Positions 31,657-40,599 are shown, counted from the first letter of the stretch. The stretch is DNA of 64,000 bases from an uncultured Allomuricauda sp. (GCF_947495325.1 NZ_CANLYK010000001.1:992001-1056000); one strand, 5' to 3'. Notes: generated by a model not told the origin, from the letters alone. Numbers and translations are program-made.

Positions 31657-32025
31657 ATGGAATTTGACAATAGCAAACCTATTTATTTACAGATTGTGGA
31701 TTTTTTCTACGAAAATATCCTTGTAAAACGATGGGCAGATGAAGAACGAATACCTTCTGTGCGTGAAGTTGCCATGATGGTCGAAGTAAACCCAAACACC
31801 GCTATACGAGCTTTTAACCATTTACAAGATCTTGGGGTGATTCATAACAAAAGGGGTATTGGATACTTTGTTGCAAGCGATGGTTATACAAAGGTGCTGA
31901 ATATAAAACGTAAGGAGTTTATGGAGCAAATATTACCTGATGTTTTTAAAAAATTGAATCTATTGGATATCTCTTTTGATGAATTAAAGAACGCATACAA
32001 CCAACAAAAAAATGAAGAAAAGTAA
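31657..32025 (+). CDS. GntR-family regulator, YtrA subfamily
   Basis: Protein of 122 residues: winged helix at about 10-75 (KPIYLQIVDFFYENILVKRW, then RIPSVREVAMMVEVNPNTAI and LQDLGVIHNKRGIGYFVA) with only a short C-terminal helical tail, which defines the YtrA subfamily. The gene sits inside the operon it should control, and a palindrome covers that operon's promoter. It overlaps the next gene by 14 bases. Confidence 0.93.
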   Translation: MEFDNSKPIYLQIVDFFYENILVKRWADEERIPSVREVAMMVEVNPNTAIRAFNHLQDLGVIHNKRGIGYFVASDGYTKVLNIKRKEFMEQILPDVFKKLNLLDISFDELKNAYNQQKNEEK

Positions 32026-32569
32026 TCTAATCTTGTTAGGCGCACTGGGTACAGTCCTCTTTTTTTCACTAGTATTTCAAGTGGCTGTGCATAGTAATAT
32101 AAAAAAAGGAAAAGCCAACGAAATTCCGGTAGAAATCATATCAGAGTTTAGAACCGTATCCTATTTTGACGCAATAAACGCCACTAATCGGGTGAAAATA
32201 GTTTTCAATCAAAATGATACCGTGAAAGTAGTTGTGAAAGCGCCCAATAATATTATCGATTCTGTAAGCACCAAGGTGGTCGATAAAAAATTGGTGGTAA
32301 GCACGTCCAAAAAATTAAAGAATACGGATAGTATCCTCTTACTTATAGATGCTCCAATGCTTACCAAAATTGACTTGAACGACAATTCACATTTTGAAAC
32401 CAATGGGTCAATTTCAGGTGAAAAAATACATCTTGAGTTTAAAGGTGAGAGTTCAGGCAACTTGAATTTGTCCTATGAATTTGTGCAGTACCTCAACAAC
32501 TCGGAAGGTGAAATCAATATAAAAGGCGAAATCAATCAAATAGACCTTATCTCAAATATGAAACAATAA
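32012..32569 (+). CDS. GIN-domain (DUF2807) exported protein
   Basis: Protein of 185 residues with an N-terminal membrane helix or signal (LILLGALGTVLFFSLVFQVAV) and then a beta-helix-like domain: EFRTVSYFDAINATNRVKIV near 46-65, KVVVKAPNNIIDSV near 73-86 and LTKIDLNDNSHFETNGSISG near 117-136. This is the putative autotransporter-adhesin head GIN domain (DUF2807), common in Bacteroidota. It belongs to the GntR operon, in common with other flavobacterial genomes. Its role is unknown. Confidence 0.88.
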   Translation: MKKSNLILLGALGTVLFFSLVFQVAVHSNIKKGKANEIPVEIISEFRTVSYFDAINATNRVKIVFNQNDTVKVVVKAPNNIIDSVSTKVVDKKLVVSTSKKLKNTDSILLLIDAPMLTKIDLNDNSHFETNGSISGEKIHLEFKGESSGNLNLSYEFVQYLNNSEGEINIKGEINQIDLISNMKQ

Positions 32570-32641
32570 TCAAAAAACGAACGAATGTAGTTAGCCATTA
32601 TTAATCAACATCAATCATCAATCAATCATCAATCAAAAAAC
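32570..32641 (+). repeat. ATCAATCATCA leader repeats
   Basis: The intergenic leader contains CATCAATCATCAATCAATCA and a further TCATCAATCAAAAAA just before the start at 32650. Related strings occur at 33380-33408 and 34090-34132 before the next genes. Confidence 0.7.
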
Positions 32642-32649
32642 GGATAGTC

Positions 32650-33099
32650 ATGAAATCAACCGAAAACAAGAACGTATATCAAACACCGCAAAAACCTCCT
32701 AAATTTAGGTTGGTATTAATGCGTGGGCTCTATTTGCTGACCTTTATCGGGCTTGCTTTTGAAGCTTGGGAGTATTTATTATATCCTGAAGAGCCCATCG
32801 ACTATATTACTGGTGTTACTTTTAGTTTTTGGGCAACTTATGCCACTTTAATGGGATTGGGTGTAAGATATCCCATAAAAATGTTGCCTTTTCTTTTTTT
32901 GCAATTGGCATACAAAGCCACTTGGGTATTAACGGTCTATTTTCCTATGGAATCAGCTGGAATTGTTACTCCAGAAGCAGAATCGTTCTACCAGATTTGT
33001 ATTACTGCGGTTATCATTGATATCGCGGTAATTCCATGGGAATATGTTTTCAAAAACTATATCAGAACCTTTTTCCAATTTAAGAGATTCCCTATCTGA
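32650..33099 (+). CDS. Small membrane protein, function unknown
   Basis: Protein of 149 residues with four predicted helices (LVLMRGLYLLTFIGLAFEAW, TFSFWATYATLMGLGV, MLPFLFLQLAYKATWVLTVY, ICITAVIIDIAVIPWEYVF) and a basic C-terminal tail. It has no known domain. It lies on the GntR operon strand, with short leaders rich in ATCAATCA between the genes here. Confidence 0.78.
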   Translation: MKSTENKNVYQTPQKPPKFRLVLMRGLYLLTFIGLAFEAWEYLLYPEEPIDYITGVTFSFWATYATLMGLGVRYPIKMLPFLFLQLAYKATWVLTVYFPMESAGIVTPEAESFYQICITAVIIDIAVIPWEYVFKNYIRTFFQFKRFPI

Positions 33100-33143
33100 T
33101 ATCTGAATAGTACATCTTCATAAGTAATCAAAAACGAACAGAC

Positions 33144-33380
33144 ATGAGATATAACCGAACCAAGGACCGAAACCGGTCACGTATGCGACTAATTCCAATT
33201 GTTGGTATGGTCTCAATTATATCATTTCTCATTTTCAATCAGGCAAAACAAGCCGAACGTGTTTATAATGACACTATAAAGGCGTTAGAGCTGTTAGTCA
33301 TCAACATGGATAAAGGAAAAGCCGGAATAGCGCACCTAAGCTTATTTGATGACTGCATGAAGAAAATTTACAATCATTAA
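33144..33380 (+). CDS. Short membrane protein resembling an anti-sigma periplasmic tail
   Basis: Protein of 78 residues: basic N-terminus, one membrane helix (RLIPIVGMVSIISFLIF, about 15-31), and a tail with AERVYNDTIKALELLVINMD and MKKIYNH. This tail aligns without gaps over about 40 residues with the tail of the anti-sigma factor at 3401-3820 (AEYAYNETKKAFELLADNFG, QKIYNNN). The sigma-binding N-terminal part is missing. No sigma gene is nearby. Possibly a stand-alone sensory or regulatory fragment. Confidence 0.75.
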   Translation: MRYNRTKDRNRSRMRLIPIVGMVSIISFLIFNQAKQAERVYNDTIKALELLVINMDKGKAGIAHLSLFDDCMKKIYNH

Positions 33381-33408
33381 ATAATCATCAATCGAAAATC
33401 GAAAAATC

Positions 33409-34089
33409 ATGGAAAAAAATCATAAAATCGGTAGAATCATTGGCTTTTTATTGCTTCTCATCATGTTGATGGGAATCCCCTCAGTAATGTTTAGAGGCTT
33501 ATCGACCTCATTTCCCGATTCGCCCAATTTTTTATCGCAAATCTTTGAGAATGCAATGGAAATGCGCATTTCCATATTTCTAGATGTACTTGCAAGTGCA
33601 TTATGGATTGTGGCCGCAACACTATTATTCCCAATGATAAAAAAATTCAACCGTAGATTGGCTTTGGGCTTTTTTGGAATTTGGATGATCTATTTTGCCA
33701 TAATCATCTTCAGTAATATTAGCCATTTATCCCTACTGTCACTCAGTCAAGCATTTGTAGAGGCCGAAGTTCCCAATACGGAATATTTTGCCCTTGCGGG
33801 CTCAATGAAAATCGAAGATTACTTTTGGGCGCACTTTTTTAGCATCATGTTCTATGCTTCGGCAGCTTTTATGTTTTATTATTTTTTATTTAGAACCAAA
33901 CTTGTTCCAAAAATATTATCCGCATGGGGCATGATTGCCATCTCCTTGGTGTTTGTTGCTTGTTGGCTTAACATTTTTGACGTAAAGGTTAGTTTTTATT
34001 TTTTCAGTCAAAATGGGCTTCATATGATCATTTTAATGGGATGGCTCATAGCGAAAGGCTTCTCTACGACCAAAATCCAAACTGAATAA
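33409..34089 (+). CDS. DUF4386-family membrane protein
   Basis: Protein of 226 residues with about six membrane helices. KIGRIIGFLLLLIMLMGIPS, the segment FLDVLASALWIVAATLLFPM and the later SHLSLLSLSQAFVEAE are typical of DUF4386. It is preceded by an ATCATCAATCGAAAATCG leader. Function unknown. Confidence 0.85.
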   Translation: MEKNHKIGRIIGFLLLLIMLMGIPSVMFRGLSTSFPDSPNFLSQIFENAMEMRISIFLDVLASALWIVAATLLFPMIKKFNRRLALGFFGIWMIYFAIIIFSNISHLSLLSLSQAFVEAEVPNTEYFALAGSMKIEDYFWAHFFSIMFYASAAFMFYYFLFRTKLVPKILSAWGMIAISLVFVACWLNIFDVKVSFYFFSQNGLHMIILMGWLIAKGFSTTKIQTE

Positions 34090-34132
34090 CCCAAATCAAT
34101 CATCAATCATCAATCATCAATTAATCAAAAAA
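34090..34132 (+). repeat. ATCAATCATCA leader repeats before the DUF2306 gene
   Basis: Three successive CAATCATCAATCATCAATC units fill most of the 52-base gap between the DUF4386 and DUF2306 genes. They resemble the leader at 32600-32641. Confidence 0.7.
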
Positions 34133-34141
34133 TGAGCAGTC

Positions 34142-34975
34142 ATGATTTCTAATTCAAAAACAACAACCCCAACCCTTTCCAGTAAGCATTGGTCTAAGTC
34201 TTTGCTAAATTTTTCAGTGCAATTCTGGTTTATTATTGCTGTATTAGGCCAATGGATCTTTGCTTTTTATGTTGCCTCTTTTTATGGGGGAGCTGCCATG
34301 GAAGGTGACTTCATGAGATGGAATAGAGTATTGCCGCATGGATATATAGAAGGAGAGACCATGGGAAATACGGCAGTGGCCATACATCTTTTATTTGCCA
34401 TAATTGTGATGGTTGGTGGCCCAATTCAATTTGTTCCGCAGTTACGAAAGTTCGCACCGAAATTTCATAGATGGAATGGAAGATTCTATTTAGGTGCCGC
34501 AGTATTGATCAGTTTAAGTGGAATTTATATGGTTATCACTAAAGGAACCATATCAGGTCTTGTTGGTGATATCAGCGTAAGTTTAAATGGGGCTTTAATT
34601 TTGGTTTTTGCATATTTGACTGTCACAAATGCTATTAAACGTAGGTTTGAAGCACACAGAAAATGGGCGCTTCGCTTGTTTCTTGTTATGGCAGGTGTTT
34701 GGTTTTTTAGGGTAGGTTTAATGTTTTGGTTATTTATAAATAAAGGCCCTGTTGGTTTTGATCCTGAAACATTCCGTGGGCCCTTTCTGGTCTTTCTTGG
34801 ATTTGGTCAATATCTTATTCCTTTGCTGATAGTGGAACTCTATTTTATGGCACAACGCAAAAAACAAATGGTCCCTAAGATATTTGCAGCCCTAACCTTG
34901 CTAGCTTTCACAATTATTACAGCTTTGGGCACCTTTGCCGCCACCATGGGTATGTGGTTGCCAAGAATTAGCTAG
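34142..34975 (+). CDS. DUF2306-family membrane protein
   Basis: Protein of 277 residues with about seven membrane helices. Typical DUF2306 parts are HLLFAIIVMVGGPIQFVPQL near 80-99 with RKFAPKFHRWNGRFYLGAAV directly after it, and RRFEAHRKWALRLFLVMAGV near 175-194 with conserved His residues. It may carry a haem or quinone, as is suspected for this family, but that is not shown. Last gene of the GntR-operon strand run. Confidence 0.88.
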   Translation: MISNSKTTTPTLSSKHWSKSLLNFSVQFWFIIAVLGQWIFAFYVASFYGGAAMEGDFMRWNRVLPHGYIEGETMGNTAVAIHLLFAIIVMVGGPIQFVPQLRKFAPKFHRWNGRFYLGAAVLISLSGIYMVITKGTISGLVGDISVSLNGALILVFAYLTVTNAIKRRFEAHRKWALRLFLVMAGVWFFRVGLMFWLFINKGPVGFDPETFRGPFLVFLGFGQYLIPLLIVELYFMAQRKKQMVPKIFAALTLLAFTIITALGTFAATMGMWLPRIS

Positions 34976-35020
34976 TTTAAGCAAAGAACACGGTTACATT
35001 GGACCTGTTTCAAAGGATTG

Positions 35021-35050
35021 AAGGGGTATTCCTAAAAAAGAATGCCCCTT
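35021..35050 (+). terminator. Probable terminator of the membrane-protein run
   Basis: AAGGGGTATTC (35021-35031) pairs with GAATGCCCCTT (35040-35050), one G-T mismatch, followed by CCTGTTTTCT. The T-run is poor, so it is only probable. Confidence 0.55.
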
Positions 35051-35128
35051 CCTGTTTTCTAGAGTTTTTCGATAAATGGTATACTTGGTTCTTTCTTATT
35101 TCGTTATATATCAGAAATTTACCTACTT

Positions 35129-35947
35129 ATGAAAAGGATAGCCTATTTATCAATTTCCGCTACTCTGTTTTTGGTACTTGCTTGTTCTGAGGATTCGTTG
35201 GAACCTTTTTTATCAGATGAAGAATCCCAAGAAGATACGGGCTCCAATCCAGAAGACCCTTCTGACAACTCTTTTGTAACTGATAGTTTTGATGGCACTG
35301 GACCCTTGGTTGATTTTGTGATAAACAATGAAGTTGCTTTGCCAGAAGTAACACGAGAAAATGGCAGATATAGAGCTGAACTAACAGATAATAGTGACAA
35401 CAAAACCCTTCATTTTAATGATGACCAAGGAAGATTGGACGCCAAATTGGTCACCTTTCCTTTTGAGTTCATTGCAAGAAACATAGGTATCGGTACTCTT
35501 GATAATTCACAGACGGCACCCACGCCATCTGGCTCCCTTTATATATTTTCTGGGGTTCAGGTTCATGTAGAAGATTTAAACTCTATTAACTCTGCCCATG
35601 TAGTAGTCGGTCATCGAGGTAATACGTATTTCACCATAGAAGGTAAAAACACTGTTAACGGTGACTCATCCGTAAATGATATAGGTGCCAATACTGTTCC
35701 TAATGGAAGAGCAGACATCAGGATTGTAGGTAATGAAGACCGAACCATTACAGTTTACTGGCAAGTTCCAAATCTGGATTATGAAACAACCGATGACAAT
35801 TGGACAGCCTATAACGAAACTGGGGATCTACCAGGTGTAGCACCAACTTTTGGTAACAATGTATATGTGGGACTAATAACGTATGCCTTTGGTACAAACG
35901 GTGTTCCATTTGTAGGCACCTGTGATGCTATCCAAATATCCGATTAG
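35129..35947 (+). CDS. Lipoprotein with a beta-rich domain, function unknown
   Basis: Protein of 272 residues with lipoprotein signal (YLSISATLFLVLAC) and a Glu/Asp/Ser linker (about 22-50). The rest is beta-rich with Asn/Gly turns (YRAELTDNSDNKTLHFNDDQ, IFSGVQVHVEDLNSINSAHV, ADIRIVGNEDRTITVYWQVP), which suggests a concanavalin- or LamG-like sandwich. There is no recognised catalytic residue. Stops 3 bases before the convergent carB gene. Confidence 0.8.
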   Translation: MKRIAYLSISATLFLVLACSEDSLEPFLSDEESQEDTGSNPEDPSDNSFVTDSFDGTGPLVDFVINNEVALPEVTRENGRYRAELTDNSDNKTLHFNDDQGRLDAKLVTFPFEFIARNIGIGTLDNSQTAPTPSGSLYIFSGVQVHVEDLNSINSAHVVVGHRGNTYFTIEGKNTVNGDSSVNDIGANTVPNGRADIRIVGNEDRTITVYWQVPNLDYETTDDNWTAYNETGDLPGVAPTFGNNVYVGLITYAFGTNGVPFVGTCDAIQISD

Positions 35948-35950
35948 AAT

Positions 35951-38803
35951 CTATTTACTCAAATACATTTTTCTACGAGAATATAAGTTGTAGAAATCAT
36001 CGTCTTTAAGACTATCAATAAACAAAATACTTTCGCCCGTACTTTTCATTTCTGGACCTAGGTTTTTGTTTACATTAGGAAACTTATTAAACGAGAACAC
36101 AGGTTGTTTTATAGCATATCCGTCTAGATGTGGTTTAAAATCAAAATCCTTGATTTTCTTTTCACCCAGCATTACTTTCGTTGCATAATTCACATAAGGT
36201 TCTCCATATGCTTTCGCAATGAACGGAACTGTACGTGACGCCCTTGGATTAGCTTCAATGATGAAAACAGTGTCATCTTTAATAGCGAACTGTATATTGA
36301 TCAATCCAACTGTATTTAAGGCCAGTGCAATCTTTCTAGTATGGTCTTTGATCTGCTGCATCACAAACTCCCCTAAGTTGAAAGGTGGTAATGTTGCGTT
36401 GGAATCGCCGGAATGGATACCACATGGTTCAATATGCTCCATAATACCAATGATGTAAATATCTTCCCCATCACAAATGGCATCTGCTTCCGCCTCGATG
36501 GCACCATCCAAATAATGATCTAACAATAATTTGTTGTTTGGGATTTTCCGAAGTAAATCAACTACATGGGCCTCCAATTCTTCTTTGTTGATGACAATCT
36601 TCATGCCTTGACCCCCCAAAACATAGGACGGTCTTACCAAAAGAGGAAAATTCAGTTCATCAGCCAGGTCCAGAGCTTCATCCGCGGTTTCGGCAACTCC
36701 AAATCTTGGATAAGGTATGTCATTCTCCTTGAGCAATGTTGAAAAACTTCCCCTATCCTCAGCTAAATCCAAGGATTCAAAACTGGTACCTATAATATTT
36801 ATGCCCCATTTATCCAATTTTTCAGCTAGCTTCAAGGCTGTCTGACCTCCCAATTGAACAATAACCCCTTCAGGTTTTTCATGAAGAATGATATCATAGA
36901 TATGTTCCCAAAAAACAGGTTCAAAATAGAGCTTGTCGGCTGTGTCAAAATCCGTTGAAACCGTCTCGGGATTACAATTGATCATTATAGTCTCATATCC
37001 ACACTCAGCAGCAGCCAAAACACCGTGCACACAACAATAATCAAATTCTATCCCCTGTCCTATTCTATTGGGACCAGATCCCAATACCACTATTTTCTTC
37101 TTATCGGTTACCTCACTATCATTTGCAACGAAACGTTTGCCATCGGCAGTTTCAATTTCTTCTTCAAAGGTTGAATAATAATACGGGGTCATTGCCTTAA
37201 ACTCCGCAGCACAGGTATCCACCAATTTGTACACCCTGTTGATGCCCGAATACGTACGTTTGGTATGTACTTCACTTTCATAGCAGTCCAACATATGGGC
37301 TATCTGTCGGTCAGCAAACCCTTTTTGTTTGGCTTCCAACATGAGTTCTCTTGGCAGGCTTTCAATGGTATATTTTGAAATCTCCAATTCTAAAAAGTGT
37401 AGTTCCTCATATTGCTTTAAGAACCACATATCAATTTTGGTAATCTCATGGATTCGGCTTAGTGGAATACCCAACTGAATGGCATCGTAAATGACAAAAA
37501 CCCTGTCCCAACTAGGTACTTTTAATTTTTGGATAATTGTTTCATAATCCGTGTAGCCTTTTCCATCAGCCCCAAGTCCGTTGCGTTTGATTTCCAAAGA
37601 CTGTGTGGCCTTGTGCAAGGCTTCTTGAAAAGAACGTCCAATGCCCATTACTTCGCCCACAGATTTCATCTGCAGCCCCAGGGTTCTATCTGAACCTTCA
37701 AACTTGTCAAAATTCCATCTTGGGATTTTTACAATTACGTAATCCAAGGTAGGCTCAAATAGTGCCGAAGTGGATTTGGTGATTTGATTATCAAGTTCGT
37801 CCAAAGAATAACCAATTGCCAGCTTTGCTGCAATCTTTGCAATAGGATATCCTGTTGCTTTTGATGCCAATGCGGATGAACGCGAAACCCTTGGGTTTAT
37901 CTCAATGGCAATGATTTCTTCCTCTTCATCTGGACTCACTGCAAATTGAACGTTACAACCTCCTGCAAAATCACCAATACTGCGCATCATATGGATGGCC
38001 ATATCCCGCATCCGTTGATATGTGCGGTCTGAAAGTGTCATTGTGGGGGCAACAGTTATGGAATCTCCTGTATGAATACCCATAGGGTCCATGTTTTCAA
38101 TGGCACAGATAATAACTACGTTGTCGTTTTTATCGCGAAGCAATTCCAGTTCATATTCCTTCCAGCCCATTAAGGCCTTGTCTATCATTACTTCGTGGAT
38201 TGGAGATACTTCCAAACCGTGGCTCAACAAGCCATCAAACTTTTCAGGGTCATGCACGATGGAAGCCCCTGCGCCTCCCAATGTAAACGAAGCCCTGATT
38301 ACCAATGGAAATCCAAATTCCTGGGCAATTTCTTTTCCCTTTAAAAAGGAAGTGGCGGTAGCTTGAGGTGCCATACCCACTCCAATTTTAAGCATGAGTT
38401 CCCTAAACTTCTCCCTATCCTCGGTAATATTAATGGCATCGATATCAACACCAATAATCTCTACATCAAAATCTTCCCAAATTCCCTTTTCATCAGCCTC
38501 TATACAAAGGTTCAAGGCGGTTTGCCCTCCCATTGTTGGCAAAACAGCATCTATATTGGGATGATTCTTTAAAATCTCAATAATCGATTTTGTGGTAAGT
38601 GGTTTAAGATAGATATGGTCCGCCATAACGGGGTCCGTCATAATGGTGGCGGGATTACTATTGATTAAGATAGTTTCTATTCCATCTTCGCGAAGGGAAC
38701 GAAGTGCTTGGGAACCAGAATAATCAAACTCACATGCCTGGCCAATTATAATAGGTCCAGAACCAATAATCAAAATGGATTTAAGATTGTCTCTTTTTGG
38801 CAT
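35951..38803 (-). CDS. carB: Carbamoyl-phosphate synthase large subunit, lacking the allosteric domain
   Basis: Protein of 950 residues. The two homologous synthetase halves are complete: IIIGQACEFDYSGSQALRSL and NSNPATIMTDP in the first, GSGPNRIGQGIEFDYCCVHG and NCNPETVSTDFDTADKLYFE in the second, plus the ATP-grasp pieces ASFTLGGAGASIV and PSYVLGGQGMKIV. The E. coli protein has 1073 residues; here the MGS-like allosteric domain at the C-terminus (which binds UMP and ornithine) is absent. The enzyme makes carbamoyl phosphate for arginine and pyrimidines. It follows rpmH on the same strand, after a terminator. Confidence 0.97.
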   Translation of the reverse strand: MPKRDNLKSILIIGSGPIIIGQACEFDYSGSQALRSLREDGIETILINSNPATIMTDPVMADHIYLKPLTTKSIIEILKNHPNIDAVLPTMGGQTALNLCIEADEKGIWEDFDVEIIGVDIDAINITEDREKFRELMLKIGVGMAPQATATSFLKGKEIAQEFGFPLVIRASFTLGGAGASIVHDPEKFDGLLSHGLEVSPIHEVMIDKALMGWKEYELELLRDKNDNVVIICAIENMDPMGIHTGDSITVAPTMTLSDRTYQRMRDMAIHMMRSIGDFAGGCNVQFAVSPDEEEEIIAIEINPRVSRSSALASKATGYPIAKIAAKLAIGYSLDELDNQITKSTSALFEPTLDYVIVKIPRWNFDKFEGSDRTLGLQMKSVGEVMGIGRSFQEALHKATQSLEIKRNGLGADGKGYTDYETIIQKLKVPSWDRVFVIYDAIQLGIPLSRIHEITKIDMWFLKQYEELHFLELEISKYTIESLPRELMLEAKQKGFADRQIAHMLDCYESEVHTKRTYSGINRVYKLVDTCAAEFKAMTPYYYSTFEEEIETADGKRFVANDSEVTDKKKIVVLGSGPNRIGQGIEFDYCCVHGVLAAAECGYETIMINCNPETVSTDFDTADKLYFEPVFWEHIYDIILHEKPEGVIVQLGGQTALKLAEKLDKWGINIIGTSFESLDLAEDRGSFSTLLKENDIPYPRFGVAETADEALDLADELNFPLLVRPSYVLGGQGMKIVINKEELEAHVVDLLRKIPNNKLLLDHYLDGAIEAEADAICDGEDIYIIGIMEHIEPCGIHSGDSNATLPPFNLGEFVMQQIKDHTRKIALALNTVGLINIQFAIKDDTVFIIEANPRASRTVPFIAKAYGEPYVNYATKVMLGEKKIKDFDFKPHLDGYAIKQPVFSFNKFPNVNKNLGPEMKSTGESILFIDSLKDDDFYNLYSRRKMYLSK

Positions 38804-38844
38804 TCTAAATAGGGTTACTCGTTTACAAATTTTTCAAAATTAGG

Positions 38845-38884
38845 TCAAAAAAAAGGTGCTAAACTTGAAAAAGTAGCACCTTTA
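38845..38884 (-). terminator. Terminator of rpmH
   Basis: AAAGGTGCTA (38852-38861) pairs with TAGCACCTTT (38874-38883), followed on the minus strand by a run of T. It lies 22 bases after the rpmH stop. A TAATTTTG -7-type element (38842-38835), just beyond it, may start the carB transcript. Confidence 0.88.
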
Positions 38885-38905
38885 TTAAAAAGTTATTTAC
38901 AGTCA

Positions 38906-39064
38906 TTATTTCTTATGACGTGGTTCTGATGAAACAGTTAGTTTTTTTCTTCCCTTTGCTCTCCTTCTCGCAAGAACCTTTCTGCCATTGGCAGTCGCCA
39001 TGCGCTCTCTAAAACCATGTTTGTTCCTTCTTTTCCTTTTGGACGGCTGATATGTTCTTTTCAT
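38906..39064 (-). CDS. rpmH: 50S ribosomal protein L34
   Basis: Protein of 52 residues: [20 protein letters not shown], then [20 protein letters not shown] and a short tail ending HKK. This is L34 from end to end, with a C-terminal extension of a few residues usual in Bacteroidota. It has its own strong promoter and terminator. Here rpmH is next to carB and not beside rnpA or dnaA. Confidence 0.98.
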   Translation of the reverse strand: MKRTYQPSKRKRRNKHGFRERMATANGRKVLARRRAKGRKKLTVSSEPRHKK

Positions 39065-39114
39065 TTCTAACGGATTATAAAAAAAGTCTTAAAGACCTTC
39101 TGAAATTCTGGGCG

Positions 39115-39144
39115 CAAATATACGAAGAGTTTTTACTTTGGCAA
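39115..39144 (-). promoter_or_regulatory. Promoter of rpmH
   Basis: On the minus strand TTG (39144-39142), 19 bases, TATATTTG (39122-39115). This is an exact match to the Bacteroidota consensus. The leader to the start codon is about 45 bases. Confidence 0.8.
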
Positions 39145-39220
39145 GTACTACAAGAAAATATTTAAATTAGTTTTTACTACTTTTGCCTCCTCTCAATTTA
39201 AGTTAAAATCACAACAGGAT

Positions 39221-39736
39221 ATGTTCAACAAAAATATAAAACTTATCATCGCTGGCCTTATCATCGCTTATGGCATTTATCAATTCATTGAGGGATACAT
39301 TGGCAACGGCATAGCCTTGATTTTGCTTTCAACGGTTTTTATTTTTCTGTATTTTAGAAATGAGCTTATTTTAATGGCCTTCCTTCGTATGCGCAAACAG
39401 GATATGGAGGGAACCCAAAAGTGGTTAAGCAAGATCAAGAGCCCTGAATCTGCTTTAATAAAAAAGCAACAGGGATACTATAATTACCTGCACGGAATTA
39501 TTTTCTCCCAAAAAAACCTCACCCAAGCGGAAAAATATTTTAAAAAAGCCTTGAAATTGGGATTGACCATGGATTATGATGTTGCCATGGCCAAATTAAG
39601 TCTTGCAGGCATCTCTATGCAAAAGCGTAGAAAGCGTGAGGCAACCCAATTGTTGCAGGAAGCCAAAAAACTGGACAAAAACAATATGCTCACGGATCAA
39701 ATAAAAATGATGCAGCAGCAGATGAAGAAGATTTAG
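39221..39736 (+). CDS. Membrane protein with TPR-like C-terminal part
   Basis: Protein of 171 residues. Two membrane helices form the first 45 residues (IKLIIAGLIIAYGIYQFI, NGIALILLSTVFIFLYF), followed by a cytoplasmic alpha-helical part with TPR-like spacing (GYYNYLHGIIFSQKNLTQAE, KYFKKALKLGLTMDYDVAMA, REATQLLQEAKKLDKNN). Such proteins are frequent in Flavobacteriaceae; function unknown. A TACTTTTG -7 element lies at 39178-39185. Confidence 0.82.
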   Translation: MFNKNIKLIIAGLIIAYGIYQFIEGYIGNGIALILLSTVFIFLYFRNELILMAFLRMRKQDMEGTQKWLSKIKSPESALIKKQQGYYNYLHGIIFSQKNLTQAEKYFKKALKLGLTMDYDVAMAKLSLAGISMQKRRKREATQLLQEAKKLDKNNMLTDQIKMMQQQMKKI

Positions 39737-39986
39737 GTCTTTAGGTCACGACCATCATCCAATATCTTAGCTTGTTTATTAAGTTAGCAACTAAATTGAA
39801 GGGTATGCCTATCAATTTAGCGTAGAATTTTATGATTAAATTCCCGAACTTCATTTATCCGTACTGAACTTGTTTCAGTTTCTATGGATATAAGTGATTA
39901 AAATGAACTCATATTCTTTTGGTTGTGCTCAATATAAAAACCGCATTCATCAAATATGGTTCAACTAGACCTTTTCGCAGTTTAAC

Positions 39987-40529
39987 ATGAAGGAAATAGA
40001 AAAAATATGGTTAGAAGCGGGCTACAAGTATTTTGCTTATGGAGGTCCAAAGGAACTTAAGATAGAAAGATTATCTAAAGAAGTTGAGAAAAATAAATCT
40101 TCATTTTATCATTTTTTTGCTGATTTAGAGGTTTTTACCGAAAGTTTATTGGAATTTCACTTAAGCCGAGCAAAAAATATTTCAATAAAAGAATCAAATG
40201 CAAAGAATGAAGAAGAATTAATATCCATTATTATCAATCACAAAATCGACTTATTGTTCAATCGTCAATTAAGAATCCATAGAGACAATCAAGCGTTTAA
40301 AAAATGTTTATCTCGAATAAATCAATTTTCAATTCAAGGACTATTACCAGTATGGAAAAATATAATTTCCTTATCAGGAAATAGTCCGTTAGCTAAAATG
40401 GTGTTACACCTTAGTTTGGAAAATTTTTATCTTCAAATTACTGAGGAAACTTTAAACAAGATTTGGCTAAAAGCGTATTTCGCAGATATTCGCAAAATGG
40501 TACTTCTTTTTCAACAATCAAAAAAGTAA
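39987..40529 (+). CDS. TetR-family-like regulator
   Basis: Protein of 180 residues with a TetR-like helix-turn-helix at about 5-50 (YKYFAYGGPKELKIERLSKE, then VEKNKSSFYHFFADLEVFTE). The rest is helical and AT-rich in its DNA. The HTH is atypical at its start, with a short first helix. It is followed by a metallo-hydrolase and an RsgA-like gene on the same strand, which may be its targets. DNA base composition is visibly lower in GC than in the flanking housekeeping genes. Confidence 0.8.
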   Translation: MKEIEKIWLEAGYKYFAYGGPKELKIERLSKEVEKNKSSFYHFFADLEVFTESLLEFHLSRAKNISIKESNAKNEEELISIIINHKIDLLFNRQLRIHRDNQAFKKCLSRINQFSIQGLLPVWKNIISLSGNSPLAKMVLHLSLENFYLQITEETLNKIWLKAYFADIRKMVLLFQQSKK

Positions 40530-40599
40530 GCACAATGAACGGTAGCGTCTAAAATTTGGCACTCATTCTCAATAGTTTTGTTAAAAAGACTGATAAGAA

